Assembly (NCBI GenBank): GCA_021186555.1
Contig: JAJKFL010000039.1
Span: 18,394,733 to 18,458,732, forward strand
DNA length: 64,000 nucleotides
Direction: 5' to 3'
Source of the DNA: Reticulitermes speratus
Taxonomy: Eukaryota > Arthropoda > Insecta > Blattodea > Rhinotermitidae
The notes beneath the pieces were generated by a model that saw nothing but the letters and a program-made list of their open reading frames with translations, was not told the origin of the DNA and did no database searches. This document shows, in pieces, positions 47,151 through 60,920 of the stretch. The translations under genes were made by a program, and so were the position numbers. The first letter of the stretch is position 1; each line of letters starts with the position of its first letter.

Positions 47151-50100
47151 CGAAAGCCAGACTTAGCGGTTCAATTGGTTTCGTCCCGTGCTTTTCATAT
47201 TTTTGTCCGATTTGGGTGAAATTCTGTGTGAGAGATCCGAAAATAAGGTTTTCAGATTTTTTTCATTAAAATCTTTTATGCTGTGCAAAATAAGACTACA
47301 TTTACTCCTGTACCGTGTAAAACTGTACTTCACTGTGAAAGTTAAAACAGCCTGATAGGGCCTGTGTACTGTGTGATGGAGTATTCATATGCAGTCTTCT
47401 CCAATGGGATGTGTTACATTAAAATTCAAGGCAATAGAAACACGGAGTTGGAATGTGTTTTGTTGCAACGTTAATATAACGCCGCGTGTCGGTTTGAAAT
47501 TTTTGTCGGCCCTGATTTTACCCACTCTTGTATCACAGACTAGGCCATCTTCCTACTTTCTAATGCCTCGTCATAAATAATACCATCGCGGCTTCCGTGC
47601 CAAAGCAGTGGCTTAGAATGCCTTCGAAGTTGGTCATAGTACTGTTACGAATATTTACGCATTATATGTAGACCTACAAGATCAGCTAATCAATGACCAT
47701 AATACAAGCTGCATTCATCTAAAAAGCATTACAATATTCATGAATAGATGGTAGTGTTATTTCACTGTCTGATACTTGGTTCCTTCGTCAGAGGTTTTTG
47801 TGCATGCGTCAGACAAGGACTGGTCGCATCAGGAGAAGATGGTTTAATTACGTCTACCGAAAGCGATGACTTAGAAGTTTGCAGATTGAAGAATTCAAAA
47901 GAATTTCCAAATTCACTACCTAAACAGTGCGAGGTTCCTACATAACATGTTGAGAATGTCTTGTATTTACTCATAATTTTTTAAGCTTTTGTTTCATTTT
48001 TGTATGATTTTATTTTACATTTTTTTTTAATTTTGTGTGTGTGGCAGTGTGCTTTGTAGCTCAGTTCTGAAACAGGCTTACACCGTGTGTAGACTCTTGT
48101 GGTTTGCCTGAGAGATCGTGGTATAACGAGGCTGTGGAAACGGTCATTGTGAAGTCTAATGTTGCAACCAGAGAATAAATCGTAGCACAACTCATGGCTT
48201 ATCCCCATATGGATTTCAGTCGTGTGATTAAGTTAACAATGGAGAGTAGTTGGGTGTGTAAGAGACAGCAATCACATAAACCATGCAAGTGATAAGGTCA
48301 CATTCTGCAATGACGCTCCATCGGTGCGAAAACGTTGGGTACACCAAGCCACGAGTCAAACTTCGGAGATCATACTTTGGACAATTTTCTCTTTTCTGAA
48401 ATTTGATTAGGTTAACCTTTCAAAAGTGTAATTTTCTAACTTTACTCATCGTCAGCAGTAAGGGAAGAACAATGCCATTAAATAAACATAGAAGCAATCC
48501 ATTGATCAATCAATCGATCAGGTTTATGAAAATAAAATGTGCTGTAAAAGTGAGTCACATTTTGTCTAGAAGTGGAGTAGTAGCAGCAGCCGCAGTAGTA
48601 ACAATTAACAGTGGTAGTAGTACAAGCAGTATTAACATTAGTTGAGATCTTTCAGCTGCAGAGGCTATATGGGCCATATACGATTATTAAGCTAGCTGGT
48701 TCAATTTCATGTTGGTGCTTACATCGGTGCGTTGATGCTCGGTAAGACAACTTCAATAGTAATAAGTAGTCGTTTCAGTTAACCCTTCTGCACTGTTTAC
48801 ACGATGCACTTAGTCACTTGAACCAGCAGTTCACACTCATAATAAGTGTTATACGAGTAATTATATAGGATACGTTGCGACGATTCCTCGCAGATAAATG
48901 TGGCCAATTTCATTATTAAAGCAAATAATACAGTCATCTAATCACGTTTAAATACCCACGGTTAACTAACCGGTGGTAAAACAATTTAGTAATAACTAAT
49001 ACTTACTTAGGAAAAGTAAATATTTCACTCTGCACATCTGCAGGCACATGGTGGAGTTATAGCTCCATTCAGCAGTAGAGAGAGGTCAGTGATCCCACGA
49101 CCATCGTATTTATACAGAATTTCAAGTTAAATTCAGAACGCTGTTTGGCTGTTCTCACCTAGATCTTTCTGCGTTTCAATTGGCCAGACAGCAGTTTAAC
49201 CTGTAACTTGTTCAGGTAAACCCGCAAACTAATCTCCGCCGTCCAAATTTACTCTGACCTGGCTTTGACCGACTTTTTATGTAGGCTGGTTCAAGTAACA
49301 ACAAACGTACCACGAGTCACTATCGCTAACATTTGTCAAGCAGAGGAAATTTGACTTCCCATAACAAAGAAAATAGTTTGCCCGAAACAAAATTATAAAT
49401 GGGAAAACTGTCAGTTCGGCCCTTTGTAACAAGCCGCTCTGCTGGTATTAGAGGGTTTCGCTTTTGATCTTCTCAGAGACACAAGTTCGATTAATGCTAT
49501 AGAGCACCAAACTAGAAATTTCTTAAGGTGACATTTCCGGGCTTCGACCTGGGATTTGTCCTGATACAAACAATTCTTAATATGATTGTGTACGGAAACT
49601 CTTGAAACTGCCTGCTGTATTCATTTCCATAGAAATCTTCCGTTATTTACATTAACTACGCCTTGTTATCTACACGTAGGTGATATTAGGGATGTCCAGA
49701 AAACCTGTTATGGCATAGTCGCTGGGAACAGAGTATTGAACTTCTGAAAGACTCTGATCGCAAGTCCGGATCCTGCTAAAATTATGAAAGTGTGTTCGTG
49801 TTTATTTGTTCAGTGAGGAGTCTGAAGATGAACCGATATCACACCCAAGAACTTTAACCGAATGTCTAAACATGGAACACCAAATTTTCTCTGTTAATTG
49901 AACTGGTAGAAAGAGACTAAGGACAGAAGGAAGATGAGAGTGACCAGATTTTATGTTCATTGTTAATTAGGTAAAGGATTCCATGTTTTTCCCCCCTTTC
50001 TTTCTTTTATTATGTATTAAGTAAAGGAGGTAAATAACATGCCATGAAGGCACGGTTGGGGGGAAGGGTGGTGTGGGTGGGTGTAGAAGTATAGGTCTGC
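47151..50100. other. Stretch without recognised genes
   Basis: It contains an AGT/AGC-rich simple repeat near 48573-48636 and a weak tRNA-like pair of boxes near 49713-49785. No coding feature is supported. Confidence 0.4.
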
Positions 50101-50815
50101 TCTTTCTTTAACCTGGGCGCTAGTGGAACAGTTCAAATATTTGGGAACAACCCTAACGAATCAAAATTCCATTCAGGAAGAAATTAAGAGCAGATTGAAG
50201 TCGGGGAGTGCTTATCATTCGGTGCAGGATCTGCTGTCTTCCAGTTTGCTATCCAAAAGTACAAAGATTAAGATATACAGAACTATAATTTTGCCTGTTG
50301 TTTTGTATGGGTGTGAGACTTGGTCTCTCACACTGAGGGAGGAACACAGGCTGAGGGTGTTCGAGAATAGGGTGCTGAGGAGGATATTTGGGCCTAAGAG
50401 GGACGAGGTAACAGGGGAGTGGAGAAGACTACATAACGAGGAACTTAATGATCTGTACTCATCACCAAATATTATTCGGGTGATCAAATAGAGAAGAATG
50501 AGGTGGTCGGGGCATGTAGCACGTATGGGTTAGGGGAGAGGTGCATACAGGGTTTTGGTGGGGAGACCTGAGAGAAGGAGACCACTTGGAAGACCCAGGC
50601 GTAGATGGGAGGATAATATTAAAATAGATCTTCAAGAAGTGGGATGGGGGGGCATGGACTGGATTGATATGGCTCAGGATAGGGACAGGTGGCGGGCTCT
50701 TGTGAGTGCGGTAATGAACCTTCGGTTCCATAAAACGCGGGGAATTTCTTGACTAGCTGACGACCTGTTAGCTTGCTCAAGAAGGACTCTGCTCCATGGA
50801 GTTAGTTAGTTAGCT
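50101..50815 (+). mobile_element. LINE 3' end, best-preserved copy, 5'-truncated
   Basis: The frame 50123-50491 reads [40 protein letters not shown] and [10 protein letters not shown]. After one stop and a frameshift, 50555-50752 reads [20 protein letters not shown] and [10 protein letters not shown]. This is the thumb and C-terminal region of the LINE whose RT is at 1-417. The 3' UTR ends at GGACTCTGCTCCATGG, followed by a (TTAG)n tail. A type I SINE starts right after it. Confidence 0.9.
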
Positions 50816-50817
50816 AG

Positions 50818-51030
50818 GTAGGGTTGGGTGGTCAACGCCACGCCCCGGCCTGTTTACCCCTGGGAAAGGGATACGGTTTCCATTTTCAGGAGGCTGGGTG
50901 GGCCTTGGATTCATTCTGGACGGGTACGGAAAATCCCTCCCCCATTGGCATTGAATCTTCATACCTTCCAGCCCGGAGCGAGTCTCTATAGTGACCATGC
51001 TGTCCCGGCCGCCGAAAATGTTAATGCCGT
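50818..51030 (-). mobile_element. tRNA-derived SINE (type I), best body copy
   Basis: On the minus strand the head is GACAGCATGGTCACTATAGA. The body contains (plus strand) TTTACCCCTGGGAAAGGGA and AGGAGGCTGGGTGGGCC, then TCATTCTGGACGG. It serves as the reference for the copies near 22400, 23000, 32700 and 33100. Confidence 0.65.
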
Positions 51031-51559
51031 CTTTAGAGACGCATACTTAAACAATCAAGTAATCATGAACCATGAAAACGTTAGAGGGTTGCAATTTTTT
51101 AATTCTTGCTTAGAAATTGTAATATTCCACCACGCAGATATTAGTGCTTTCCTTATATGCCTTACCTTAAAGAATTTTGTAACACTATTTTGTGAGTAAC
51201 ATTGCTCTGCCATTACTTTGCACGTGTTCATTTACGCGTGCATTTAGTGTGTCAAATAATCCTTACATTTTATCCCATATTTTCTGGACAATTTATGAGG
51301 GAGTCAGTTACAAAAAAAAAGACTCGGTTTGAGTGTAAATCATGCAAACATTGCGAAGTTAAGTACACTATATACCAGTTTTAAATTATTTTTGTCTTAG
51401 AATACTCTCAATCGAATTTAAATAAAATATGATATATCTGACTTCGAAAATCATTTTTATATTATGTGCCAATATTTATATTCATGTCCCGTTTTCATAG
51501 AAATTATGAAGTTCGATTTGAGCTTGGTGTAGGGTAAACTTAGTGCATACGAATCAAAA

Positions 51560-51665
51560 CGTGAAGATGGAGGCAGCACGTTTGTCTGAAACATCGCTAA
51601 ATTTCTGTCAGGATACACGGAATCACATCTCACAAGACTCTATTCTTCATAGCCACGGCCTTGTT
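51560..51665 (+). repeat. Dispersed repeat, copy 3
   Basis: GAAGATGGAGGCAGCACGTT, TCTGAAACATCGCTAAATTT and CTGTCAGGATACACGGAATC match the copies at 33797 and 34660. Confidence 0.5.
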
Positions 51666-51711
51666 GCAGAGAACAAAGTTCAAATTTTATTGAAACCATT
51701 CCAGGAAGTCC

Positions 51712-52103
51712 GATTACGAAACGTAGGTCGGACACTGAAGGACTAAGGCAGTGACCTTTATTCTGTAATAATTTTCAGGGTACAATGAAGTGATTGGAAT
51801 CACAATCAGTTTTCCCACATTATCAACTAAGCTTTTGTCTGTTATCAATATTTGATACTCAAAATGTAAAGAGGAAATTACAACGACGAATTTTGTATTC
51901 TGATTTTGATTACGAAACATTGGCGCGGGCATCTGAAGGACTCTGACATTGACCTTCATTCTTGAATACTTCTCATGTTGCAATAAGTTGGTCGGAATCC
52001 AAGTCATTTCCCACATGAATAACTTAACTTTTGCCTGTTTTACTTCAAGACTTGATATTCAAAAAATAAGTAGGCAATTACTACGGCGAATCTTGTATTA
52101 TCC
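51712..52103. repeat. Diverged 196-bp tandem duplication
   Basis: Two adjacent units (51712-51907 and 51908-52103) both start GATTACGAAAC. They share CTGAAGGACT, TTTCCCACAT, TTTGATACTCAAAA/CTTGATATTCAAAA and CGACGAATTTTGTATT/CGGCGAATCTTGTATT. Divergence is perhaps a quarter of positions, so it is an old duplication. Confidence 0.75.
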
Positions 52104-52484
52104 ATGTTAGGTGAAGAACAGGCTGCGGCAATGTGCGTACATTTTGACAGTTCTGACGCTTTCATTGTGTCATTGCCTGTAGATTTTCAGTTTGTGAAAG
52201 CTGTCGTTTGGTGACCTTTTATTTGTAAATTACATAAAACTGATCTCTTGGTGTAAACACTGCTAAGTGCTGGTGCTCTACTTGTGCCTTTCCAGTTTAT
52301 ACAGCATAAATTAGGTGTGCAGTTGTGTCAACTCTAAATATTTGACACCACAATGAACTCTTCCATTTCAGCAGGCGAACATTAAATTCACATGCAACTA
52401 TTCAATGTTAATTTAGTTCTAACGGATTCTGACGATGGAGTGTGATCATAGACGTGCCTGAAATTTTCTACACTGTCCAGTACC

Positions 52485-52718
52485 TCAGGCTAAAGAAACC
52501 CACAACATTTCGGAGGCTGGATCTGTCTCCATTTTCAGGTACATAATGGGAAAAGGGGAGAACCTACTCTAATGGGTCCGTTAGAAAGAGCTATTCTCAA
52601 TTCACGAATTGAACTTTTTCTAACGGACTCAATACAGTTGGTTGTCCTCTTTTTCCCATTCCACCTGAAAAGGGAGGCAAATCCAGCCTCAGAAATATTG
52701 TGGGTTTCTTTAGCCTGA
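52485..52718. repeat. 234-bp foldback palindrome (MITE-like)
   Basis: The left arm starts TCAGGCTAAAGAAACCCACA. The right arm ends in its reverse complement (CTTTAGCCTGA). The arms match over about 105 bp with a short spacer around TCAATTCACGAATT near 52600. There is no coding content. I could not identify a target duplication. Confidence 0.85.
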
Positions 52719-53499
52719 AACTTTGAGACATGTCCAAAGTTTTAGTTGCGAAGTTACTGTTAGTTGATACTGATCTACGTTGAAGAAGAGTCAGATCTTT
52801 ACCATGCACAATAGGCTTATGTTACTGCACACCCTAAAATAAGCCCAACTTCTTTGCTTACTGTATGTTTCAGGGTTATATTTTAATACAGTATTACGTC
52901 AAAATAATAAGATATACAGCTTTTCAATGCCGCATAAACGCAATAAAGAAATACTTTTGTTTTCCGCGTGAGATGATGAATAGGCGCACTGAAGTCATTT
53001 TTGTTTATTTTTCACGTGATATAATGAATAAGTAGGCATATACGGTACATACACTGAAAATGCGCGCAGAAATACATATATGCCCATTAATGTTGTCCAA
53101 TTGTACCTAAAATTTGAATCCCTTAACAATTTGTCGTAAAATTCTTCAATATTAAATTGTTTGGAAAACCGTTTAGAAGTGTTCGAGTTGTTTCGTGACT
53201 ACAGGCGGACGAAGGGAAAACATTTTTATTAGCGGATGAGAATGCGATTAAAAATTACCGGGAGAAGAATAAACGTAATTTTACGTCCTAAGGGCGCTAA
53301 AACTTTGGGACTACCCGTCGGAATTTTTTTTTTCGGGAAGTGTAACTTTGCTTTGTTCTTTGTTGTGCTGTGACGCGATATTGCATCCGCTGCAGACGTT
53401 ATTTAGCTTTGAATGAGGTAGGAGCGTGGTTGAAGTGGGAAGATTGAAAAGTAAGCATTTGTGTGCTGCTTACAAATGTATACTGGAATTCATCTGGGG

Positions 53500-53735
53500 A
53501 GGCCGAAGAAGACCATGAAAATGTCAGAAAACCCTATGTCCCTGTCGAGATTCTAGCCGGATACCACCTGAATGGAAACGAGAATTGTTACGGTTTGAGT
53601 CCTGTTGCTCATTATTCTAGATGGACATGAGGTCTACTCTAGACTGATGGTGAAAATAAACATTCTTGTTCCTGCCCGGAATCGAACTGTAGCCGTCCAG
53701 CCAGCGGCCACTCAGTTTACCAGTCGGCAGTAATG
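53500..53735 (-). mobile_element. tRNA-derived SINE (type III)
   Basis: On the minus strand, CTGGTAAACTGAGTGGCCGC is an A-box-like segment and CAGTTCGATTCCGGGCAGGA a B box, 30-35 bp apart. The body differs from types I and II. Confidence 0.6.
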
Positions 53736-54598
53736 CTTACCCGAGCGTGCATGCACACAAACCAACTGGGAGAATTCCATGGCCTTTCATTTAGTTTGGT
53801 GAAATTTCTTTCTCGACCGGGGACTTTCTCTGGCCACGCTGGCGTATTCCATTGCACTCTGTCGCAACCAATGCTGTCAACTTCCTCTTTCTCCGAATGT
53901 CACCGCAATAGGAAGCTTTTGAGTAGCTTTTCAATTCCACAATGAAAGACAGGCTTATGTAGTATTTTATCATGTGCCACTCTCCCAATACATGTTGAAC
54001 TAAATGACGGAATTTCATAAAACGTGATACCAACATCATAAACTGAGAGACTGAGAGATATATTTAAATGTCCTAACATAGGGCACAAAAAGAATTAAGA
54101 TGACTAGATCGACAAAGGAAATACAAAGACCATCTTAGGATTCATGGAAAGAGGCCTGTAAAGTTTACATGAAATTTATTTTATGTGTCAACAATTACGA
54201 ACACGGCTGCGTTATGTAACTTTGTGTTTATAGCCTGCGTGATTCAGAATCCCTGCTATTGACATGTGCAGATATGGGTAACTGAATTATTTACTTACAT
54301 ATTTGTAGTTTCTACTTAACCTACGAAAATGAAAGTAGGTATCTATATTCTTTCCGTTACCTTGAATTCTATCCTGACTTTCCCTTTTAGTGTTTGCCTG
54401 TTGTTCGCAATCTTAAATCTTTTCTCCAGACTCTTGAACATTACTTATCTGCTTAAGGCAGGCCCACAATGAATTCCTCAGACTGAGAGCTTGTTTCTTT
54501 GACTGATTGATTGATTCATTCGTTCATTCATTTATTCATTCACTTTTAGAATGTTTAACCTCGATGTTTCATCTCCTGCATTTACTCGAGGGACTAGA

Positions 54599-54626
54599 GC
54601 AATAATAATAATAATAATAATAAATT
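54599..54626. repeat. (AAT)n microsatellite
   Basis: About eight AAT units. A TTGATTGATTCATTCGTTCA-type tetranucleotide-like tract lies just upstream at 54503-54544. Confidence 0.85.
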
Positions 54627-54779
54627 AATTGGAGATGAACCTGATTTGTATAAAAGACCCCGGGTGTCTGGAACAACTGCAAAACTGGGCCCCCGTTAAT
54701 TCGACCTTGGGAGGGTGAAATGTGTTAAAGTTTCTGAACTAATACGTCATCGGATGCAAGATCGGAGGTACAATATAAG

Positions 54780-55395
54780 AATCTGAAGGAAGAGAAGTTC
54801 ATATAATTGGGAATAACAATAAAAAATGGAACCTGCAAGCCAGAATAAATTACGAGCAGTTTCAATTCGGGGAATGCTTGCTACCAGCCGTTTCAGAATC
54901 TTCTGCCTTACCGTCTGCTGCCTAGAAATGTGAAGTTTATACTAAGCATAACTTAATTTTTTCTGTTATTACACGGGTGGGATGTTTAGTTTCTCACAGT
55001 AGGGTACGAACATAGATTGAATGGACGGAATATTTTGAAGTAAGATGGAAGAAATACCAGGAAATCTGGGAAAATTTAATAGTGAGGGGCCTCATATTTT
55101 GTGTTACTAGCCAATAGTATTATGGCGATGAAATAAATGAGGATGAGTTGGCAGGGCATTTGGCACGAATGGTAGAGAAGAATTTGGTGTGAAAACCTGA
55201 AGGAAGGAAAACACATGGAGACCCGAGCATGGATAGGAGGATAATATTAAAATGGGTCTAAGGAAATATAGTGGGGTGTGTGAACTGAATTAATCTGGCT
55301 CTTCTGAAGAGGGCACTGAAATTTCTGGTGTCATAAAATGCAGAAAATAAGTTGACTGCACGAGCAACTATTGACTTCTGAATAAGGACTGTGAG
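54780..55395 (+). mobile_element. LINE 3' end, strongly decayed copy
   Basis: Blocks recognisable against 50101-50815 are CGGGGAATGCTTGCTACCAG, CCTTACCGTCTGCTGCC, AGGATGAGTTGGCAGGGCAT and GGATAGGAGGATAATATTAA. The 3' UTR ends AATAAGGACTGTGAG. Many stops and indels are present. Confidence 0.7.
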
Positions 55396-56449
55396 TTAGA
55401 GAAATAACGACGTTGAGGTCGTGCGAAAGTTTTCATTAGCTTCCGGTCTGATGTCGATAAACAATACACAATTGGTCCCAGGAACGTAACATTTGATGTA
55501 TTGTGCCTATATCATTAAGATATACACACAAGCTGTATGCAGTATTGTGTGTAAATAAACAGTTACACGCATGGTAAGAATTCGAAGGTTATATCTGAAT
55601 AAGTAGATGGACATAAGCTGTTATCAAGTAATACATTTTTTCAAAAATAAAGCATCGATAACAACATACTAGTATCTACTAATTGATTTACAGAATTAGA
55701 AATCTATACCATAGAAAGTAGGGTTTATGGGTTCTTCTTGGAAGTTTTTGTTTCCTGTTGAGGAAGGGAACTAGTCTGCAAATGACAGTAACATACTCAC
55801 AGGGAAGCACACGGGCTGTGTTACGCGTGTACAGCTTACATGTAGGGTAATCTTCTTACATTTATTTTTTACCCTTAAATTATTGATATTTTTGGCCTTA
55901 CATGTTGCCGTTTGAGATTAGTAAATCGTTTATTTGTCCTCATAATATGCATTTCTCACATTGCTGGAGCTGAAGGAAATTCGTTCTTTCCAATATGAGG
56001 ACCCATGTCTGGTAGACATGTTTCTGAAGACAGTGGTGACTCCTTGAAAAATGGCAGTCCCGCATGCGCACCTGAGAAAGTTCGGAAATCCTTAAAAATT
56101 GTCAGTCAAAAGAGTGTTTCGTCTTTGGAAGCGATCCCGTCCGTACTAAACACTAACCAGGATCGCAACCATTACCCACGACACGTGAAATTTTAATGTT
56201 ATCTTATATGGTATTTTGTGTTAAGTCACAAATCGTAGCCATAATGAACATAATACGAAGACAATACTGAGAAGAGTCGTTCTTGAGCAGCTACGTAGTA
56301 GTAGTCACTCAGGTAGACAAGGAATACCTCGTGTTAAACGGAACACTTTCTGCAGCTTTCACACCGTCCACTGTGTGGACGAGCCACTACTAATGTCTCA
56401 GCCACAGAACTGCTTGTGGCTTGGAAAGGCACGTATTGCTCTGACGTCA

Positions 56450-56670
56450 CATACAATTGTCCTCATGCCACCTTCCAGCGAAGTCGGCCGAGTCTCTGAC
56501 GTTGGGCACTGCTGTGGCTCGTGTGTACTAATCCAGTGGTGCAGCCACTTAACATATTTTCCTCCCATTTACGCTTAGGTTTATTAAATGTTGTGTACCT
56601 TCCGGTTTCCCGATCAGACTTTTGTATTTCTTCTACGCTGGTCACGTGCCCCGCGCATCTCCTGCGTTTT
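56450..56670 (-). mobile_element. LINE C-terminal remnant
   Basis: The minus strand reads MTSVEEIQKSDRETGRYTTF and KPKRKWEENMLSG. By position this fits the family's arginine-rich GHVARM...[11 protein letters not shown] block, but identity is low. Confidence 0.4.
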
Positions 56671-57929
56671 TGGACAGCAGTTGGGAAGAAAAAACATTCT
56701 GAATAGCATGGTAGTGGGCATTTGCCGAATTCCCTCTGTTGTCTATTTCTTCAGAAGATAATCAAAAGACTTATAAATATTAATTAGTATTAATAGAATG
56801 TCAGTAAACCACTTTACTATGTGCCGGGGGAAAGCCTGATAAGCAGTGACATAGTCCCACTGTTGAAACCATTTTGATTCTTGATTGGAGTAGTCTCTTT
56901 GTTGATGAAGGACCACACCATAATAGTGAAAATTTGTATTCCTAAAAACAAGCCGAAGATTCATCTTGGGACGAATGACCTCTTGATTTTTTGTAAGCCA
57001 GTTTTGTCCAGTCTCACAAGCTGTTTTTCTAAGATTAATACAAATATTATCTTCTGATCTAAGTTTTGAAAAAATGCTATTGATACTCTGAAATATAATT
57101 GAATGATTTGAATATATTTTATGAAGTATGAAAATGGAATTTTCAGGAACATATTAGCGATTGTTAGAAGCTGAAAATTCATTGTTAGGAAAGGATAGAA
57201 TCTCTTCAAGTACTCTATTACAGGGAATTCAGTGGCAAGGGACTGAGGCTGATCACTAGCCAGCGCAGGTTATTTCTAGAGTCCTAGAGGCACGTCACGA
57301 ATTTGAGCAAGCTTACACGGTTATGCCTCAGCACTCGTTTATTCCATCCAACTCCAACCAGAAGCGTATTACTTTGTTGTTAGTGCTGCTACTTGCAAGG
57401 CTGAGAATGACAATATAAGTGACGTAAATTTCAAACCAGTCTTCTTATAAATTCTATTTTTGCGAATGATATTAAGATGACGTTTTGACAAAATTAATAA
57501 CATTTGCAGTTAGCTTGGGGTTGCCTGAAGGCAGAGCTCGGGAAATAGAAGCGCGCCACCGCGTACTAACATATTTGCGTCACTGACGCTGATTGTTAGT
57601 GCTGTTAGGCATTATTTGCTTGTCTCATTGTCATTGATTCTTATGTACTGTCAACAGACATCAGTCGTAAAGCTAATGTATAGCACAGATATTGTGTTTC
57701 GCAATGATATATAATATTGTCCCTATTTTATTAAAAACCCACGCAATAAGAAATTTTCATACAGTAATTGTAAATCTGAATGAAATTATACAGACCGTCA
57801 CGGCTATTCTTTTACCTGATGAAGAGTTTTTGCGAAAATAAAGTGCGATTTGAAGTTCATATAAGGTAGCGTTTTTATTGCGATGATATGAAACAAAATC
57901 AAATTTGACTTGAGAATTTAGTGTTTACA

Positions 57930-58300
57930 TCTGGTACCAAATTTCGTCGAAATCTGTTGAGTAGCCGTAGAGATGGACATCAGTATAAATAGACACGACC
58001 TCCATAAATTAATAAATATCAAAAGCTTTACCATGGAAAAACAACAATGTATTGTATTTATTGTTGCGCTACGTATGCCACTGTCAACAGTGTGAAGAGC
58101 ACTTAGGCCTTCACGTAAAGTGCCCGATATCTTTGTCCGATTTTAGCCAAGCCCCAATATCAGATTTCATGGAAATCCTTTCAGTGGGAGCCGCGCTGAA
58201 CATACGTACAGACGGACAGATAGACGAACGGATAGACAGACGGACAGACATGACGACGCTCATAGTCGCTTTTCGCGACTATGCGAACGCGCCTAAAATT
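57930..58300 (+). mobile_element. Possible retroelement 3' end with GACR-type tail repeats
   Basis: CGAAATCTGTTGAGTAGCCG and an imperfect GACGGACAGATAGACG-type tract (58207-58250) resemble the 3' tails of RTE-like or other non-LTR elements. No coding sequence is attached. Confidence 0.3.
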
Positions 58301-60920
58301 GTTTATATGATTAGGCGCTACAATGTTTTTTTAAAGAATTTGTGCAGCAGAAGAATCTAATGTGACATGCTGGAATGGAATTAGGAGAAGTAAACTATTG
58401 TTAGTTTTTCTATTATCATGAGTGTGAAAGAGATACTAGTCCTTTAGTTGAAGCAATATAATGCATCTACGTTCATATGTTTCGGAATTCAAACGACTTC
58501 CCAATAGTCAATTCGCTGCAAACAAGCGAACTTTATTGCCAACTTAAAATTCATATAATAATATGAAGATGGTAACATCAGCGTACATTAAAAGTTCGAA
58601 TGGCACATTTATTATAATGTAATATGTTAATGATTACCGTCGCATTATGTAAATTGAAGCCCTCTTGTTTTGGGTCAATATTAATTGCTAATTTAGGTAT
58701 TTATGCAACACAGTTGGTACTCCGTGCAATGTGAGCCAATCAACATTTTGCCCGTTGTTTTCGTAATCATCTAGGATGCGGTTACGTACATTGAAAACTG
58801 TTGTGGGGTAGAATATCGTAGTCTGTGATCTTTATAAAGTTTCTGATTATTATTTATAAACCGTTTTAAGAAGTTTCAGATGTTGGATAGCACAATATTG
58901 TGATATGTTCAGAACATTCGACTGTAGTAAAATGTCACATGCGTGGTAAGTCTTTGAGACCCATTGAACTAGGTTAAACTGAATCGGGTTAGAACTCGTT
59001 ATGATATAAACAGAATTGTTAGCATACATTGGACTTTACTACAGTCAAATTATTGTATTTGGCTAGCAAGAATGTGAACTCAAGATCAGTTGAAATGACA
59101 GCATTATAATTACTCTTTGTTTACATGTCGTGTATCCTGCATAGGACTAAGCCAAAGATGTAAACGTGTATTAATTAACAGAAATGCAATAATTAGGTTA
59201 TGGACACACCGATGCAGATCGGGCAAGAGTATACCACACCAAACCTAACCAGTCTTACTGGCCAGACAGAACTGTCAACCCCAGTCAAAAGAGCTGAATA
59301 CAAGCAGTTGTGAAGATCAGTCTAGGGCTACATTTCTGTCACCATAGTCGTGTTTAACCAACATTTTATTGCACAGTTACGACATTGTGTTAAGACACCT
59401 ATATGTATACAGTCTTTCACAAAATAGTTTTCTTCTTAGTGCAGATTGTTTTTAAATATTTTTACATAGTCTTCATAATACACTGCTTATGATATTAAGA
59501 CAGAAATTTATAGATCTTTTGTTTCTCCTGCTGGGACTCTTAAATGGTAGAATAATTATATGCAATAAGGCTGTTCCATATTGTCATTATTGTCATTGGA
59601 ATTATAATTTATTTACATTCCATAGATCCTTTATAGTGCAATGGTGTAGGACATGTCATGGTATGAATGTAATGCTATATGATGGAAACATGAAATATGT
59701 GGTTTGTTTCAGTAATTATAGTATTGCCATCTGAATTTTCCGATGTTGGCTACAAGAAAAGTCACTTATGAGAATAGGTATTCACTGGCAAGGGGAATTA
59801 CATTAAAATATGAATTTGCTGCCCACGTTATAACTGCTTCATCAGTTTTTATTATAATAACCTCTATTAAAGTAATGCATGTTTTATCATCAGTAGTAAA
59901 TTTAATGTAATTTGTTTTGTCAAAGTTTAATATAAATTTCTTCACTATAAACCATTTGTTTAACTTGGCAGAGGTATCATTATTACAATTTTGAAAGTGG
60001 TCACTTTTATGGTGTAGTATCATGAGCAAAGAGGTTTGAACTGTGAATTGGCAGTTGGGTAAATCATTTATGTATGTATGTTTGTATGACTTATGCAGTT
60101 GGATTGCTGGCATTTAAGTATGTTGTCAGGGTTCCAAACAATCAGACTCCTCTGGTCTGGTCTGCACCCTTAACACCAATATAAATACACATACTTAGTT
60201 GTTACAACAATTTACAAACGTCTTATAAGAAAGAATACTACACACAGCAAAGTAATATGTCCATGAAGTAATTTCTTCATAGATATTTACAATACTTAAC
60301 AATTTTCAGTGAAAGTAAATGTGAGATTTGAGGTTCTCATAATACTGTTAAAGATTCAAGTCTTCCTGGAATGTCATACCATGTCAACTGGTAAATAGTT
60401 GCCATTGTTTTGGAGGAGTGTGATATGTATATCTTCAGGTTCAGGCAGTCAAAGAAGAGTAAATTCTTTTGAGGAGAAAGAGTGAAATAAGAGATAATCT
60501 TGTAATGCTGGATTAAATAATTTTATTTTCTCATAACTTAAAATTGTAATGGTAGACAGAAGTGACTGATTAATTTGATACAGGTATAGTGTTCTCCTTT
60601 TTTGATACCCAGTGACATCAGCATTTGTCGCATGGAGGCCATATTTATGTCATGTGTATATTGTGTATGTATGAATTTGACTAAAAATTCATATATTTTC
60701 CACATTGATTGACAGTAATGCGAGTAAGAATTTGCTGGGAAGGGGAAGTATATTAGATTTTACATAATTCTCTGCAGGAGACTTTTTTAATGCCTGTTAT
60801 TATTGTAATGATTGTCTTTTGGATGTTAAATACTGTGTTCTGAATTTCCCTAGAATATTATTTCATACAACATGATGGAGTGCAAATAAGCAAAGTAAAC
60901 TAATGTTAAAGTGTTTGCAG
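58301..60920. other. AT-rich stretch without recognised genes
   Basis: No repeat or coding feature is recognised. If the exon at 60921 has upstream non-coding exons, they may lie here. Confidence 0.4.

Noticed and set aside
49713..49785. SINE head from weak A-box and B-box matches
   Set aside because: The B box is poor and there is no body shared with other copies.
56005..56196. 63-codon polar frame starting at a Met
   Set aside because: Composition is protein-like, but there is no motif, acceptor or donor at a useful place, and LINE debris lies nearby.
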